Shown here in pieces: positions 50,215-59,254 of a stretch of 64,000 bases of DNA. The translations under genes and the position numbers were made by a program. Where the stretch lies: NCBI GenBank assembly GCA_041394945.1, contig JAWKHH010000003.1:62001-126000 (forward strand). The letters are read 5' to 3'. Every line of letters begins with the position of its first letter. Positions within the stretch are counted from its first letter, which is position 1. The stretch comes from Bryobacteraceae bacterium. Lineage in GTDB: Bacteria > Acidobacteriota > Terriglobia > Bryobacterales > Bryobacteraceae. The notes beneath the pieces were generated by a model, which was not told where the DNA came from, ran no database searches, and was given only the letters and a program-made list of their open reading frames with translations.

Positions 50215-50987
50215 GTAACCCGAAACCGAAAATCGTTGTCGTGATGCCGGCCTTCAACGCCGAGAAGACGCTGCGCATGACTTACACCGAGTTACCGCAC
50301 GACGTGGTGGACCTGGTGATCCTGGTGGACGACGGGAGTTCCGACAAGACGCTCCAGGTGGCGCGGGACCTCAAGCTCGAGATGTTCGTGCATAACCGCA
50401 ACTACGGCTACGGCGCGAACCAAAAGACATGCTATCGCGAGGCGCTGCGCGCGGGGGCCGATATCGTCGTGATGGTGCATCCGGACTATCAATACGATCC
50501 GACGCTGCTGCCGCAAGTGGTGGAGCCGATTCGCCGGGGGGCGGCCGACGTGGTGCTGGGGTCGCGACTGCTCGGCGGCAACCCGATGCAGGGCGGCATG
50601 CCGTGGTGGAAGTACGTCTCGAACCGTTTTCTGACGTGGTGCGAAAACAAGGTGTTCGGGCTGAAGCTCGCCGAGTATCACACCGGATACCGGGCCTACA
50701 CGCGTGAGATCCTCGAGGCGGTGAACGTCGAGATGAACTCGGACAAGTTCATCTTCGATCAAGAGATCATGGCGCAGTTCGTGCAGGTTGGCGCACGCGT
50801 TTCCGAAGTGCCCGTGCCAACGCGTTACTTTCCGGCGGCGTCCTCGGCGTCGTTTGTCGACAGTTCGATCTACGGCTGTTCGATCCTGTGGCTGCTGGGC
50901 CGGCTGCTGCTGCATCGGACGGGCGTGATGCGTTCGCGCCAGTTTGAGAGTCTGCGCCGCCGCTACACCAGCGTCCAGCATGCGTGA
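50211..50987 (+). CDS. Family 2 glycosyltransferase (dolichyl-phosphate mannose synthase-like)
   Basis: 258-aa inverting glycosyltransferase, A fold: IVVVMPAFNAEKTLRMTYTE, VILVDDGSSDKT, the DxD-like HPDYQYDP and FIFDQEIMAQFVQVGARVSE. It is DPM1/ArnC-like and would load a sugar onto a polyprenyl phosphate carrier. A C-terminal hydrophobic segment (SILWLLGRLLLHRTGVMRSR) may bind the membrane. Coupled by overlap to the methyltransferase before it and the large membrane protein after it. Confidence 0.9.
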   Translation: MSNPKPKIVVVMPAFNAEKTLRMTYTELPHDVVDLVILVDDGSSDKTLQVARDLKLEMFVHNRNYGYGANQKTCYREALRAGADIVVMVHPDYQYDPTLLPQVVEPIRRGAADVVLGSRLLGGNPMQGGMPWWKYVSNRFLTWCENKVFGLKLAEYHTGYRAYTREILEAVNVEMNSDKFIFDQEIMAQFVQVGARVSEVPVPTRYFPAASSASFVDSSIYGCSILWLLGRLLLHRTGVMRSRQFESLRRRYTSVQHA

Positions 50988-52965
50988 CGGCTCATTCCGT
51001 TCCTGGTTAGCCGATTCGGTTCTCGTCTTCGCCCTGACGGCGCTGCTGATCCTGCCGCTATTCAAGACCGAATACGTCGCCGATTGGGGGATCATCGAAG
51101 GCACGTTTATCTCCGACGCGCGGTTTCTTTCCGAGAACCTGCCGCATCCGCGATGGCTGCCGAACTGGTATTGCGGAAACCGTTTCGACTATATCTACCC
51201 GCCGGCGCTGCGATACGGGAGCGCTCTCATCGCGCGGCTGGGCGGTTACTCACCGGCGCGGGGATACCACATCTACGTCGCGCTGATGTATGCGCTTGGG
51301 ATAGCCGGCGTGTATGTGTGGTTCCGGGCCGGATCGGGGCTGCGCTGGTGGTCGTGGGCGGCGGCGCTGCTGGCGACGCTCGTTTCGCCAAGCCTTCTTT
51401 TCATCCACTATTTCCGCGAGGGCTACCAAGGCGTGGAGTACATGCCGGTGCGGTACGGGGTGCTGTCGCTCTACGGAGAGGGGCCGCACTCGTCGGCGCT
51501 GGCGGTACTGGGCTTCGCGCTGGCGGCGGCGTGGTTCGGGCTGCGGCGGGGCCGTGCGCCGATGCTGGTGCTGGCGGCGGCGCTATGTGCGATTTCGGTA
51601 TTGAACAACTTCTACGGCGCAACGGCGCTGGCGATGATGTTCCCGATTATGGTTTGGGCGATCTGGATGGCGGAGAAGGATTGGCGCGTGGCGTTGCGGG
51701 CGGTGGCGATTGCGGCATTGGCCATTGGGCTTACCGCGTTCTGGCTGACGCCATCGTACTTCGCCATCACGATCCGCAACATGCCGCTAGTCTCCGAACG
51801 AGGCACGGCATGGTCGTTCTGGCTCGACATGGCGACCCTCGCGGCGTTCGCCGCGGCGGCATACAGGTGGGGCTGGGGACGCCCGGAGCGCGCCTGGACG
51901 CTGTTCGTGGCCGGGGCGCTAGCGCGCATGACGCTGCATGTACTCGGCAATCACTTCTTCAATTTCCGCGTCATGGGCGAGCCGCTGCGGCTGGTGCCGG
52001 AGTTCGACATGCTGTTCGTGTTCGGCGGCGTGCTGCTGCTTGGGTGGGCCACGCGGCGACTTCGTTTTGGCCCAGCGATCGCGGCGGTGGCGATCGCGGC
52101 GGCGGTGTGGCCCTCGGCGGGCTTCGTTTGGCACTCGCGGCGGTACCCCGTCAAAGATCTGAAGTGGCGCGATCGCGTGGAGTACAGGATCACCAAGTGG
52201 ATGCATGAGAACATGCCGGGCGAGCGGGCTCTGGCAACCGGGTCCGTGCGGTTCTGGTACGATGCGTGGTTCAATCTGCCGCAGGTTGGCGGCGTTTCAG
52301 AACAGGGCCTGCAAAATCCGTTCACCAACTTCGCTCACAATCAGGCGCTATACGGCGGCGACCCGGCGCTCGGCATCGCGTGGCTGCAGGCGATGGGCGC
52401 GTCGGCCGCGATCGTACACGACAAATCGTCGCAGGAGGTCTACCACGACTGGTCGGCGCCGCGGAAGTTCGACGGCGTCCTGGAGGCTGCCTACGACGAC
52501 GGCGGTGGCAACCGCGTCTACCGCGTACCGCGGCGCTACCCGGGGCTGGCGCGCGTGGTCGACGGCGCCGCGATGGCGGCTTTGACTTCGCCGGCGCACG
52601 CTGACGACGCCGAGGCGGTGAAGGCGTACGCGAATCTGGTGGAAGCGCAATCGCCGCGGGCGGCGGAGTGGCGCCGGCTGGGTCCGGACGCGATGCGGGT
52701 GAAGGCCCATCTCGAGCCGGGCGAACAGATCGTGGTGCAGGAAACGTACGATCCTTACTGGCGCGCGACGCTGGCCGGCGGCGCGGCCGTGCCGGTGGCG
52801 GCCGACAAGGTGGGCTTCCTGCTGCTCGATCCCGGGCCCGGCGACCATGAAATCACACTACATTTCGATATGCCCGCGGAGAACAAAGCGGGCTGGGCGC
52901 TGTTTGGGATTTCGCTCGCCATCATCGGGGTTGTGCTCGCGCGAACCCGCCGGCCCGTGCGATGA
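50980..52965 (+). CDS. Large multi-pass membrane protein, GT-C/YfhO-like (copy 1)
   Basis: 661 aa, about ten TM segments in the first ~400 residues, then a soluble C-terminal domain and a final TM (WALFGISLAIIGVVLARTRR). The first periplasmic loop is PNWYCGNRFDYIYPPALRYG, and an AFWLTPSYF motif follows mid-protein. The C-terminal part (RVYRVPRRYPGLARVV, VQETYDPYWRATLAGGAAVP) is typical of YfhO-like proteins that modify teichoic acid or polyprenyl-linked sugars. Probably a polyprenyl-phosphate-sugar-dependent GT-C enzyme acting with the GT2. Start ATG 50980 overlaps the GT2 stop by 8 bp. The next gene is a paralogue. Confidence 0.75.
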   Translation: MRDGSFRSWLADSVLVFALTALLILPLFKTEYVADWGIIEGTFISDARFLSENLPHPRWLPNWYCGNRFDYIYPPALRYGSALIARLGGYSPARGYHIYVALMYALGIAGVYVWFRAGSGLRWWSWAAALLATLVSPSLLFIHYFREGYQGVEYMPVRYGVLSLYGEGPHSSALAVLGFALAAAWFGLRRGRAPMLVLAAALCAISVLNNFYGATALAMMFPIMVWAIWMAEKDWRVALRAVAIAALAIGLTAFWLTPSYFAITIRNMPLVSERGTAWSFWLDMATLAAFAAAAYRWGWGRPERAWTLFVAGALARMTLHVLGNHFFNFRVMGEPLRLVPEFDMLFVFGGVLLLGWATRRLRFGPAIAAVAIAAAVWPSAGFVWHSRRYPVKDLKWRDRVEYRITKWMHENMPGERALATGSVRFWYDAWFNLPQVGGVSEQGLQNPFTNFAHNQALYGGDPALGIAWLQAMGASAAIVHDKSSQEVYHDWSAPRKFDGVLEAAYDDGGGNRVYRVPRRYPGLARVVDGAAMAALTSPAHADDAEAVKAYANLVEAQSPRAAEWRRLGPDAMRVKAHLEPGEQIVVQETYDPYWRATLAGGAAVPVAADKVGFLLLDPGPGDHEITLHFDMPAENKAGWALFGISLAIIGVVLARTRRPVR

Positions 52966-54980
52966 ACGGGCTGTCTCCGCGCACGCGGACAATCGCCCTG
53001 GCGGCGGCGCTTTTCCTGCTGAACCTCGGACTGAACCGCTATCTCTATCTCCCTGGCGAGGGCGTGTACCGCGAGTCGATCGAAGACGGCTACGCGTCGA
53101 TGGCGCGGTTCTTCTCGCAGCACCCGAATCCGTTCGGCTGGTATCCGCTGCAGTACGAAGGACTGCCGGCGCACATGTGGTACCTGCCGGCGGTTCCGTA
53201 CGCGGGCGCGCTGGCGATGAAGGCATTGCCGACGTTCGAGCAAGTGCACGTGTACCGCATGTTGATTGCTACGGCGGCGCTGCTCGGACCCGTTAGTTTC
53301 TTTTTCTTCGTGCTCTATTTCACCCGGAGCCGCGTGTGGGCGTTTCTTTCCGCCATCGCTTATTCGTTGTTTTCGGTGTCCTACCTGCTTTATCGCGTCG
53401 TGGACAACGATCGGGGATTGACTGCCCTGCCTTGGCGGCTGCAAGCGATGGTGAAGTACGCCGAAGGTCCGCACAACGCGGCGTTGTTGCTGTTGCCGCT
53501 CGCGCTGGTCGCCTGCTGGCGCGCGGCGGTGGGGCGGCGCTTCCGGGAGATCCTGCTGGCGGCGGCGCTGATGGCGCTGATCCCGCTGACGAACTGGATC
53601 GGCGCATTCGCGCTGGCGCTGTGCTGCCTGATGATGCTGCTCACCGGGCTGGGCGCGGCGGCACACACGGGGTTTCTCGGCCGGCGGATCGTCTATGCCG
53701 GAATACTCGCGTATCTGCTGGCCGCCTTCTGGCTCACGCCGGGCTTCATCTACACAACGTTGTTCAACTGGCCGGCCGATACGGCCTACAAGGCGAGCGG
53801 TGCGAAACAGACAGTGGCGGCGCTGTTAATCGCGGGTCCGTTGGCGCTGCGGTTCCTGTTCCACCGGCTCGCGCCGCGGCAGCACTACTACTGTTTCGCC
53901 GGGCTGTGCGTGTATGTTTTCGGAGTCACCGTTTCGGGATACTACTGGTTCCAGGCGGGCGCGATTCCGGAGTCGTGGCGCTATGGGCCGGAGCTCGAGT
54001 TATTCTTCTCGGCGTTTCTGTTCGAAACGAGCCGGCTGCTGTGGCGCCGGGGGAGTCGCGCGGCGCAGGCGATCGCGGCCGCCCTGCCGGCGATCTTCCT
54101 GTACGCCGCATGGCCTCAGGTCCACGAGTTCATCACGAAAGCCAACCGCGTGCTCCGGCCGCTCGCGCCGGAACAGACCGTGGAATACCAGGTGACGCAA
54201 GCGATCGCGGAACAACACCCCCAGGGGCGTGTGTACGTCTCCGGCGGCACGCGGTTCCGCTTCAACGCGTACCAGGATCTGCCTCAACTGGGCGGAACCT
54301 TCGAATCCGGCTTGCGCAACCGCGTTCCGCTGGACGTGATCTATTTCGTCCGAAGGCACGAGTCGCGGCCGGTGGAGACGCGAGCAGCCGATTCCATTCT
54401 CGTGTTGCGCGCGGCAGGCGTGGAGTACGTGGGAATCCACGGCCCCGGCTCCACGGAGTACTATCGCGATTTCACCGATCCGGAAGTATTCGAAGGCAAG
54501 CTCGAACGAGTGTATGCCGAGGGCGACGATCGCGTGTACCGGCTTCCGTTCACCGGCTGGGCGCACCTGGTGCTGCCGGAGGAACTGCCGCGGGAGATCC
54601 CGAAGGGGAAGAACGCGGGCGAGGCAGGAGCTTATGTGGCGGCGATGGACGACCCCGGCCGCCCAAAGCTCGACGTCCGTTGGGATGGCGACAGCCGGAT
54701 CGAGATCCGAGGCCGGATTGCGCCCGGCTACCGAGTGGCGCTGCGGGTTTCCTACGATGAAGGTTGGCGCGCCGCGCAGGACGGCGCGCCGGTGGACGTG
54801 ATGCGCGACGCGATGGGACAAATCGTGATCCCGGCCCGACCGTCGGTTGAATCGACGATTGCGCTCCAGTACGGGCCGGACCCGGAGCAGGCCGCGGGCA
54901 CGGCGGTGAGCCTGGCCGCGCTCGCGCTCGCGCTGTGGTTCGCCCGCCGCGAGTGGCTCCGGTGGAGGCACGCCGGATGA
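52962..54980 (+). CDS. Large multi-pass membrane protein, GT-C/YfhO-like (copy 2)
   Basis: 672-aa paralogue of the preceding gene: shared layout and matching segments (YAEGPHNAALLLLPLALVA for YGEGPHSSALAVLGFALAA, AFWLTPGF for AFWLTPSY, RVYRLPFTGWAHLVLP for RVYRVPRRYPGLARVV, and a final YDEGWRAAQDGAPVDV domain). An early SIEDGYASMARFFSQHPNPF loop and GWYPLQYEGLP occupy the position of the acidic substrate loop. Start overlaps the previous stop by 4 bp. Tandem arrangement suggests two related sugar additions or a heteromeric pair. Confidence 0.75.
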   Translation: MNGLSPRTRTIALAAALFLLNLGLNRYLYLPGEGVYRESIEDGYASMARFFSQHPNPFGWYPLQYEGLPAHMWYLPAVPYAGALAMKALPTFEQVHVYRMLIATAALLGPVSFFFFVLYFTRSRVWAFLSAIAYSLFSVSYLLYRVVDNDRGLTALPWRLQAMVKYAEGPHNAALLLLPLALVACWRAAVGRRFREILLAAALMALIPLTNWIGAFALALCCLMMLLTGLGAAAHTGFLGRRIVYAGILAYLLAAFWLTPGFIYTTLFNWPADTAYKASGAKQTVAALLIAGPLALRFLFHRLAPRQHYYCFAGLCVYVFGVTVSGYYWFQAGAIPESWRYGPELELFFSAFLFETSRLLWRRGSRAAQAIAAALPAIFLYAAWPQVHEFITKANRVLRPLAPEQTVEYQVTQAIAEQHPQGRVYVSGGTRFRFNAYQDLPQLGGTFESGLRNRVPLDVIYFVRRHESRPVETRAADSILVLRAAGVEYVGIHGPGSTEYYRDFTDPEVFEGKLERVYAEGDDRVYRLPFTGWAHLVLPEELPREIPKGKNAGEAGAYVAAMDDPGRPKLDVRWDGDSRIEIRGRIAPGYRVALRVSYDEGWRAAQDGAPVDVMRDAMGQIVIPARPSVESTIALQYGPDPEQAAGTAVSLAALALALWFARREWLRWRHAG

Positions 54981-55801
54981 AGGCCTTCCTACGCCGGCTG
55001 GGCCGTGCAGCGACGCTGCTGTACGACTCCAACGTTCTCTCCATCGCGAAGGGCGCGGCGTATTCGGGCTTGGTGGCTCTGTTTCCGGTTCTCACGCTGC
55101 TGGCGACTCTGTTGGTGCAGTGGCGCGCTTCTCCCGTGCTCGGCGTACTGAACCGCTACCTGTCGCGGGCGCTGCCACCGGGCGCCGACACCATGGTGCT
55201 GGACCAGATCGTAGTGGAGGGCGACAAACCGGTGGCGCTGCTGATCACGGCCGCCGTGCTCGCGATGTGGGCCGGCACGGGTTTTCAGTTGAGCCTGATG
55301 GAAGGGTTCAATTCGGTATTCAAGGTCCCATCGCGGAACTTCATCCGCCAGCGGGGCGTGGCGGCGGTGCTGGTTTTCACAACGGCGCTACCGATGGTGG
55401 GCGCCTCGGCGCTCATCGTGTTCGGCAACCGCACGGAGGCGGCCGTGATCCGGTGGATACAGGGGCTGCCGCAAACGACGCCGCTCACGGCCGGCGTACT
55501 TTGGATCGGTGGACTGGCGCGGCTGGCAATCGCCGTGGGGGCTGTCGTTCTGGTGACAGGACTGCTCTACTACATCGGGCCGAACCGTTCCAAGTGCTGG
55601 CGGAGCGTGTGGCCGGGAGCGTGGCTCGCCACCGGGCTTTGGGTGGCGACAACCACCGGATTCACGTGGTATGCAGGCAACATCGCCAACTACAACGTGA
55701 TGTATGGATCGATCGGCGCCGTGATCGCGCTGCTCGCGTGGATGTATCTGCTCGCCATCATCGCCTGCTTCGGATGCGCGTTCAACGCGGCGGGCGGCTG
55801 A
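54977..55801 (+). CDS. YihY/BrkB-family inner-membrane protein
   Basis: 274 aa, six TM helices: about 25-50, 85-110, 120-145, 175-200, 210-235, 240-265. Typical YihY opening LSIAKGAAYSGLVALFPVLT, then GTGFQLSLMEGFNSVFKV and a C-terminal VMYGSIGAVIALLAWMYLLA. Once annotated as RNase BN in error, the family is probably a lipid or small-molecule transporter. It overlaps the previous stop by 4 bp, so is the fifth gene of the coupled run. Confidence 0.9.
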   Translation: MKAFLRRLGRAATLLYDSNVLSIAKGAAYSGLVALFPVLTLLATLLVQWRASPVLGVLNRYLSRALPPGADTMVLDQIVVEGDKPVALLITAAVLAMWAGTGFQLSLMEGFNSVFKVPSRNFIRQRGVAAVLVFTTALPMVGASALIVFGNRTEAAVIRWIQGLPQTTPLTAGVLWIGGLARLAIAVGAVVLVTGLLYYIGPNRSKCWRSVWPGAWLATGLWVATTTGFTWYAGNIANYNVMYGSIGAVIALLAWMYLLAIIACFGCAFNAAGG

Positions 55802-55821
55802 GAGCGGGCTATCATCGGGCA

Positions 55822-56829
55822 ATGGCGACCCCGTTCCCTACTTCCGACGCGCGGTCGCGCGGCGCGGGCCTTGAAGCCGATCGCGACCTGGGCCTCGGCG
55901 GCCAACTCGCCGAGCGTTCCGGCCGGCGGCTGATGAATGCCGACGGCAGTGTGAACGTCCGCCGCACCGGCGCGCGATGGCGCGATTTCTTCCACCCGTA
56001 CCATCTGCTGCTCACAGTGTCGTGGAGCGCGTTCTTCGGGCTCGTGCTGGCCGCGTACCTGGCGCTGAACCTGGCGTTCGCGGGGGCATACCTCGCTTGC
56101 GGACCGGGCGCGCTCTCCGGAGCGGATTCGGCGGGTATCCAGGGCCGGTTTGCCGACGCTTTCTTCTTCAGCGTGCAGACAATCGCCACCATTGGCTACG
56201 GCAAGATGACGCCGCAGGGCGTGGCCGCCAATCTCCTGGTGGCCATCGAAGCGCTCACCGGGCTGCTCGGCTTCGCCTTCGCCACCGGCGTGATGTTCGC
56301 GCGATTCTCCCGCCCCTCGGCCCGGCTGGCGTTCAGCGGACAAGCGGTGGTGGCGCCGTACCGCGGCGGAAGGGCGGTGATGTTCCGCGCGGCCAACGCG
56401 CGGCAGAACGAGCTGACCGACGTTCGCGCGACGGTATCGATGGCGCGGCTTGAAACCATCGGCGGCCGGCGGATTCGCAAGTTCCACGCTCTGCCGCTCG
56501 AACGGAGCAGCGTTACGTTCCTCTCCACGCAGTGGGTGGTGGTGCATCCGATCGACGAGAGGAGTCCGTTCTGGGGCGTGAACGAGGAGGAGTTCCGCGC
56601 GAGCGACCCGGAGGTCCTGGTGTTGATCGCCGCGATGGACGAGACGTTCTCGCAGACGGTACAGGTGCGGCGGTCCTACCAGGGAGCCGAGGAATTCGCC
56701 TGGGGCGTCAAGTTTCGGGATATCTACGAACGCGAGGACGACGGAGCGATGCGGATCGACGTGCGGCGCCTGGGGGAGGTTGACGAAGCCGAGCTTCCGC
56801 CGATCGGCTCCGCGCCCGGACCGGTTTGA
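55822..56829 (+). CDS. Inward-rectifier-type potassium channel (KirBac-like)
   Basis: 335 aa: amphipathic slide helix (WRDFFHPYHLLLTVSWSAFF), outer helix, pore loop with selectivity filter TIGYG (123-127), inner helix (LLGFAFATGVMFARFSRP) and a C-terminal beta-rich Kir cytoplasmic domain (VAPYRGGRAVMFRAANARQN, FLSTQWVVVHPIDERSPFWG). Length and order match bacterial KirBac channels. It lies 20 bp after the YihY gene, so likely belongs to the same transcript. The N terminus (~40 residues) is charged and low-complexity. Confidence 0.92.
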   Translation: MATPFPTSDARSRGAGLEADRDLGLGGQLAERSGRRLMNADGSVNVRRTGARWRDFFHPYHLLLTVSWSAFFGLVLAAYLALNLAFAGAYLACGPGALSGADSAGIQGRFADAFFFSVQTIATIGYGKMTPQGVAANLLVAIEALTGLLGFAFATGVMFARFSRPSARLAFSGQAVVAPYRGGRAVMFRAANARQNELTDVRATVSMARLETIGGRRIRKFHALPLERSSVTFLSTQWVVVHPIDERSPFWGVNEEEFRASDPEVLVLIAAMDETFSQTVQVRRSYQGAEEFAWGVKFRDIYEREDDGAMRIDVRRLGEVDEAELPPIGSAPGPV

Positions 56830-56854
56830 GGACAGTCTTCAGGATTGCTGGCTA

Positions 56855-56920
56855 GCCGGCACAGGGCGGGGCGCCCTCAACGCAGGCAAGGCTTCGCCGC
56901 CCCAGCTCCGTTGTGCCGGC
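56855..56920. terminator. Long stem-loop between convergent genes
   Basis: Outer arms GCCGGCACA (56855-56863) and TGTGCCGGC (56912-56920) pair perfectly over 9 bp; the interior is GC-rich and can pair further (GGGCGGGG with CGCCGCCCC). It lies 26 bp after the channel gene stop and 8 bp before the sulfatase stop. No clear T-run, so a Rho-independent role is uncertain. Confidence 0.4.
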
Positions 56921-56928
56921 GTGTCCAA

Positions 56929-58293
56929 TCAGAGGACGGGCTGGCGCGCCCACTCGCCCAACTCCGCCGATAGCGAGTCGCCGTTGGCGCGTCCCCAGGC
57001 GGCGAGTTGGCCGGCGAGGTCGCCAACGACGGCCGGGGCGGATTGGTAGACGTTGCGAGACTCGGCGGGATCGCGTTCGAGATCGTACAGCTCACCGGCG
57101 CGCAGTTCGGGCCGCACTTCGAACTTGCGCAGGATCAGCTTGTGCTTTGCAGTACGGACCGAGCGTTCGTCGTAGTAGGAGCCGTCGATTCCGCGCTGGG
57201 GGACGTTGTGGAGGATCACAGGCCCCGTCCATCGGTCCGGCCCGCGGAGGCGTTCGGCGAGCGAAGTGGATTGCAGCGCTGGCGTGAGACCGAAGGAAGG
57301 AGGGCCGAGCGCGGGGCTGACGTTGGCGGCTTCGAGCACGGTGGGCATGAGGTCAGCGGTGGTTACGCCGCTTTGCCACACCTTGTCGGCCGGAAAGAGC
57401 TTCGGGTAGCGGATGGCGAGCGGGATACGCGACACCTCTTCATAGGAAAGGCTGATGCCTTCGGCCGAGCCCGGCCGGTCAATCCAGGTGCGGCCGTGGT
57501 CCGTGGTGACGATGACGAGCGTGTTGTCGAGCAGATTGCGGCGGCGGAGAGCGTCGACGAAGCGGCCGACGCAGTGATCGAGGTGCGCGACGGTGGCGTA
57601 GTAATCAGCGTGTTCCTGTCCGGCGAATTTGGCTGCGAACTCTTTCGGAGGATCGAGCGGTTCGTGGGGGGCGTAGTAGGACTGGTAGAGAAGCCACGGC
57701 CGGTCCGCGTTCTGCTCGATGAAGCGGATGCCGTCCTCGGTGTGGATATCGGGCCGATAGCGCGACTTGTGCGGCTCCGCCACCCAGTGCCGCAGCAGGG
57801 AGTTGAAGCCCTTGAACGTATCGAAGAAGCCGGGATTGCCGGGGCCGAGGTGCCACTTGCCGACGCAGCCGGTGGCGTAGCCGGCGTTGTTGAGGAGGAA
57901 CGCGAAGTTGTCCCAGAGCTTGAAACGCGGATCGCGGAAGGGGTCCGCGATGGGCTCCGGGAAGTTGGTGTTGACGCGGCCGCGCGGCGCTTCGTAGACG
58001 TTGCGGATGAGGCCGTGAACGTGGGGATACTTGCCGGTGAGGATGGAGGCTCGCGCGGGTCCGCAGAGAGCGGCGGGGGTGAAGGCATTGGCGAAGCGGA
58101 CGCCGTCTTTCGCAAGGGCGTCGATGTGCGGCGTGGCGGAGCCCTTGCGTTCGCCGTAGCAGCTCCAGGCGTCGGTCCGGCATTTATCGAAGAGGACGAG
58201 GAGGATGTTGGGCGGACGTTCCCGTTGCGCGCGCGCGGCAACGGTGGCGCCGGCGGCGGCGGCGGTGCGCAGGAAGCTTCTTCGCTCGATCAT
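56929..58293 (-). CDS. Tat-exported sulfatase
   Basis: 454-aa arylsulfatase-family enzyme. Tat-type signal ERRSFLRTAAAAGA, then NILLVLFDKCRTDAW and the formylglycine motif C77-G-P79-A-R81 (LCGPARASILTGKYPHVHG), so a Cys-type sulfatase that needs a maturation enzyme; none is in the window. Later TDHGRTWIDRPGSAE supplies the metal ligands. Start ATG 58293 overlaps the rsmI TGA by 1 bp and has GGAGG about 7 nt before it. Carbohydrate sulfate ester is the likely substrate type. Confidence 0.92.
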   Translation of the reverse strand: MIERRSFLRTAAAAGATVAARAQRERPPNILLVLFDKCRTDAWSCYGERKGSATPHIDALAKDGVRFANAFTPAALCGPARASILTGKYPHVHGLIRNVYEAPRGRVNTNFPEPIADPFRDPRFKLWDNFAFLLNNAGYATGCVGKWHLGPGNPGFFDTFKGFNSLLRHWVAEPHKSRYRPDIHTEDGIRFIEQNADRPWLLYQSYYAPHEPLDPPKEFAAKFAGQEHADYYATVAHLDHCVGRFVDALRRRNLLDNTLVIVTTDHGRTWIDRPGSAEGISLSYEEVSRIPLAIRYPKLFPADKVWQSGVTTADLMPTVLEAANVSPALGPPSFGLTPALQSTSLAERLRGPDRWTGPVILHNVPQRGIDGSYYDERSVRTAKHKLILRKFEVRPELRAGELYDLERDPAESRNVYQSAPAVVGDLAGQLAAWGRANGDSLSAELGEWARQPVL

Positions 58294-59123
58294 CAATGGT
58301 CCTCCCAAATTCGATAGACATCGCGCTTGCCGATCCCGTGGCTGCGCGCGACTTCCTTCATTGCGTCCATGGCGGAAGCTCCGCCGCGAACCAGGCTTTC
58401 AATCTCGGCGCGGATCTCGTCCGGGCCGGCGGGTGCGGGCGGCCCGGCGGCGCGGCCAATGAGCAGGGTGATCTCGCCTTTCAGCGGCTCCCTGGCCGCG
58501 GCCAGGGCCGCCACTTCGCCGGCCGTTCCCCGCAGAAACTCCTCGTGGAGCTTGGTGAGTTCGCGCCCGACGGCCACGGGCCGCGTGGGGCCGAGCGTCT
58601 CGACGACGTCGGCGAGCGTTTCCGCGAGGCGGTGAGGCGCCTCATAGAAGATGAGCGTTTCGGCCGCGCCGGCGAGACGCTCGAGTTCGCGCCGCCGGGC
58701 GCCGGACTTGGGCGGCAGGAAGCCGCCGAAGCGGAAGGCGTCCACCGGGAGGCCGCTGGCGGCCAGGGCGGCGATGGCGGCGCTGGGGCCGGGAATGGGC
58801 ACCACGGGGATGCCGTTGGCGATGGCCTGTTCAACGAGACGGAAACCGGGATCCGAGACGAGGGGCGTTCCGGCGTCGGAAACGAGTGCGATCGATTGTC
58901 CGGCGGCGAGCCGTTCGACGAGTTCGGCGGCGCGGGCCTTCTCGTTGTGCTCGTGGTAGCTGACGAGAGGCGTGGAGATACGGTAGTGGTCGAGGAGCTT
59001 GCGGGTCTGGCGGGTGTCCTCGCAGGCGATCAGCCCGGCCTCGGAAAGCGTACGGACGGCGCGGTAGGTGATATCTTCGAGGTTGCCGATGGGAGTGGCG
59101 ACCAAATACAGCGAAGCGGGCAT
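58293..59123 (-). CDS. rsmI: 16S rRNA 2'-O-methyltransferase RsmI
   Basis: 276-aa ribosomal RNA methyltransferase acting on C1402 with RsmH. It begins LYLVATPIGNLEDITYRAVR, has the SAM-binding VSDAGTPLVSDPGFRLV and PIPGPSAAIAALAASGLPVD, FYEAPHRLAETL and the C-terminal GEITLLIGRAA. The C-terminal helix-turn extension (SAMDAMKEVARSHGIGKRDV) is also typical. It is followed directly by the sulfatase gene (1-bp overlap). Confidence 0.95.
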   Translation of the reverse strand: MPASLYLVATPIGNLEDITYRAVRTLSEAGLIACEDTRQTRKLLDHYRISTPLVSYHEHNEKARAAELVERLAAGQSIALVSDAGTPLVSDPGFRLVEQAIANGIPVVPIPGPSAAIAALAASGLPVDAFRFGGFLPPKSGARRRELERLAGAAETLIFYEAPHRLAETLADVVETLGPTRPVAVGRELTKLHEEFLRGTAGEVAALAAAREPLKGEITLLIGRAAGPPAPAGPDEIRAEIESLVRGGASAMDAMKEVARSHGIGKRDVYRIWEDH

Positions 59124-59254
59124 CGTTGGCTGTGGTTGCTAAGGAAACAGTATGGCATTCCCTCAAGGTTTCAACCTAATCCGCCGATAGGAAAATAGTC
59201 CCAGGTGGGGCCTGTGCGCGGGCTCTGCCGGCAGGGACATGGGATTGCGAAACG

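Noticed and set aside
51084..54760. Long alternative plus-strand frames within the two YfhO-like genes
   Set aside because: Arg/Gly-rich shadows; the annotated frames have TM helices and overlapping coupled starts.
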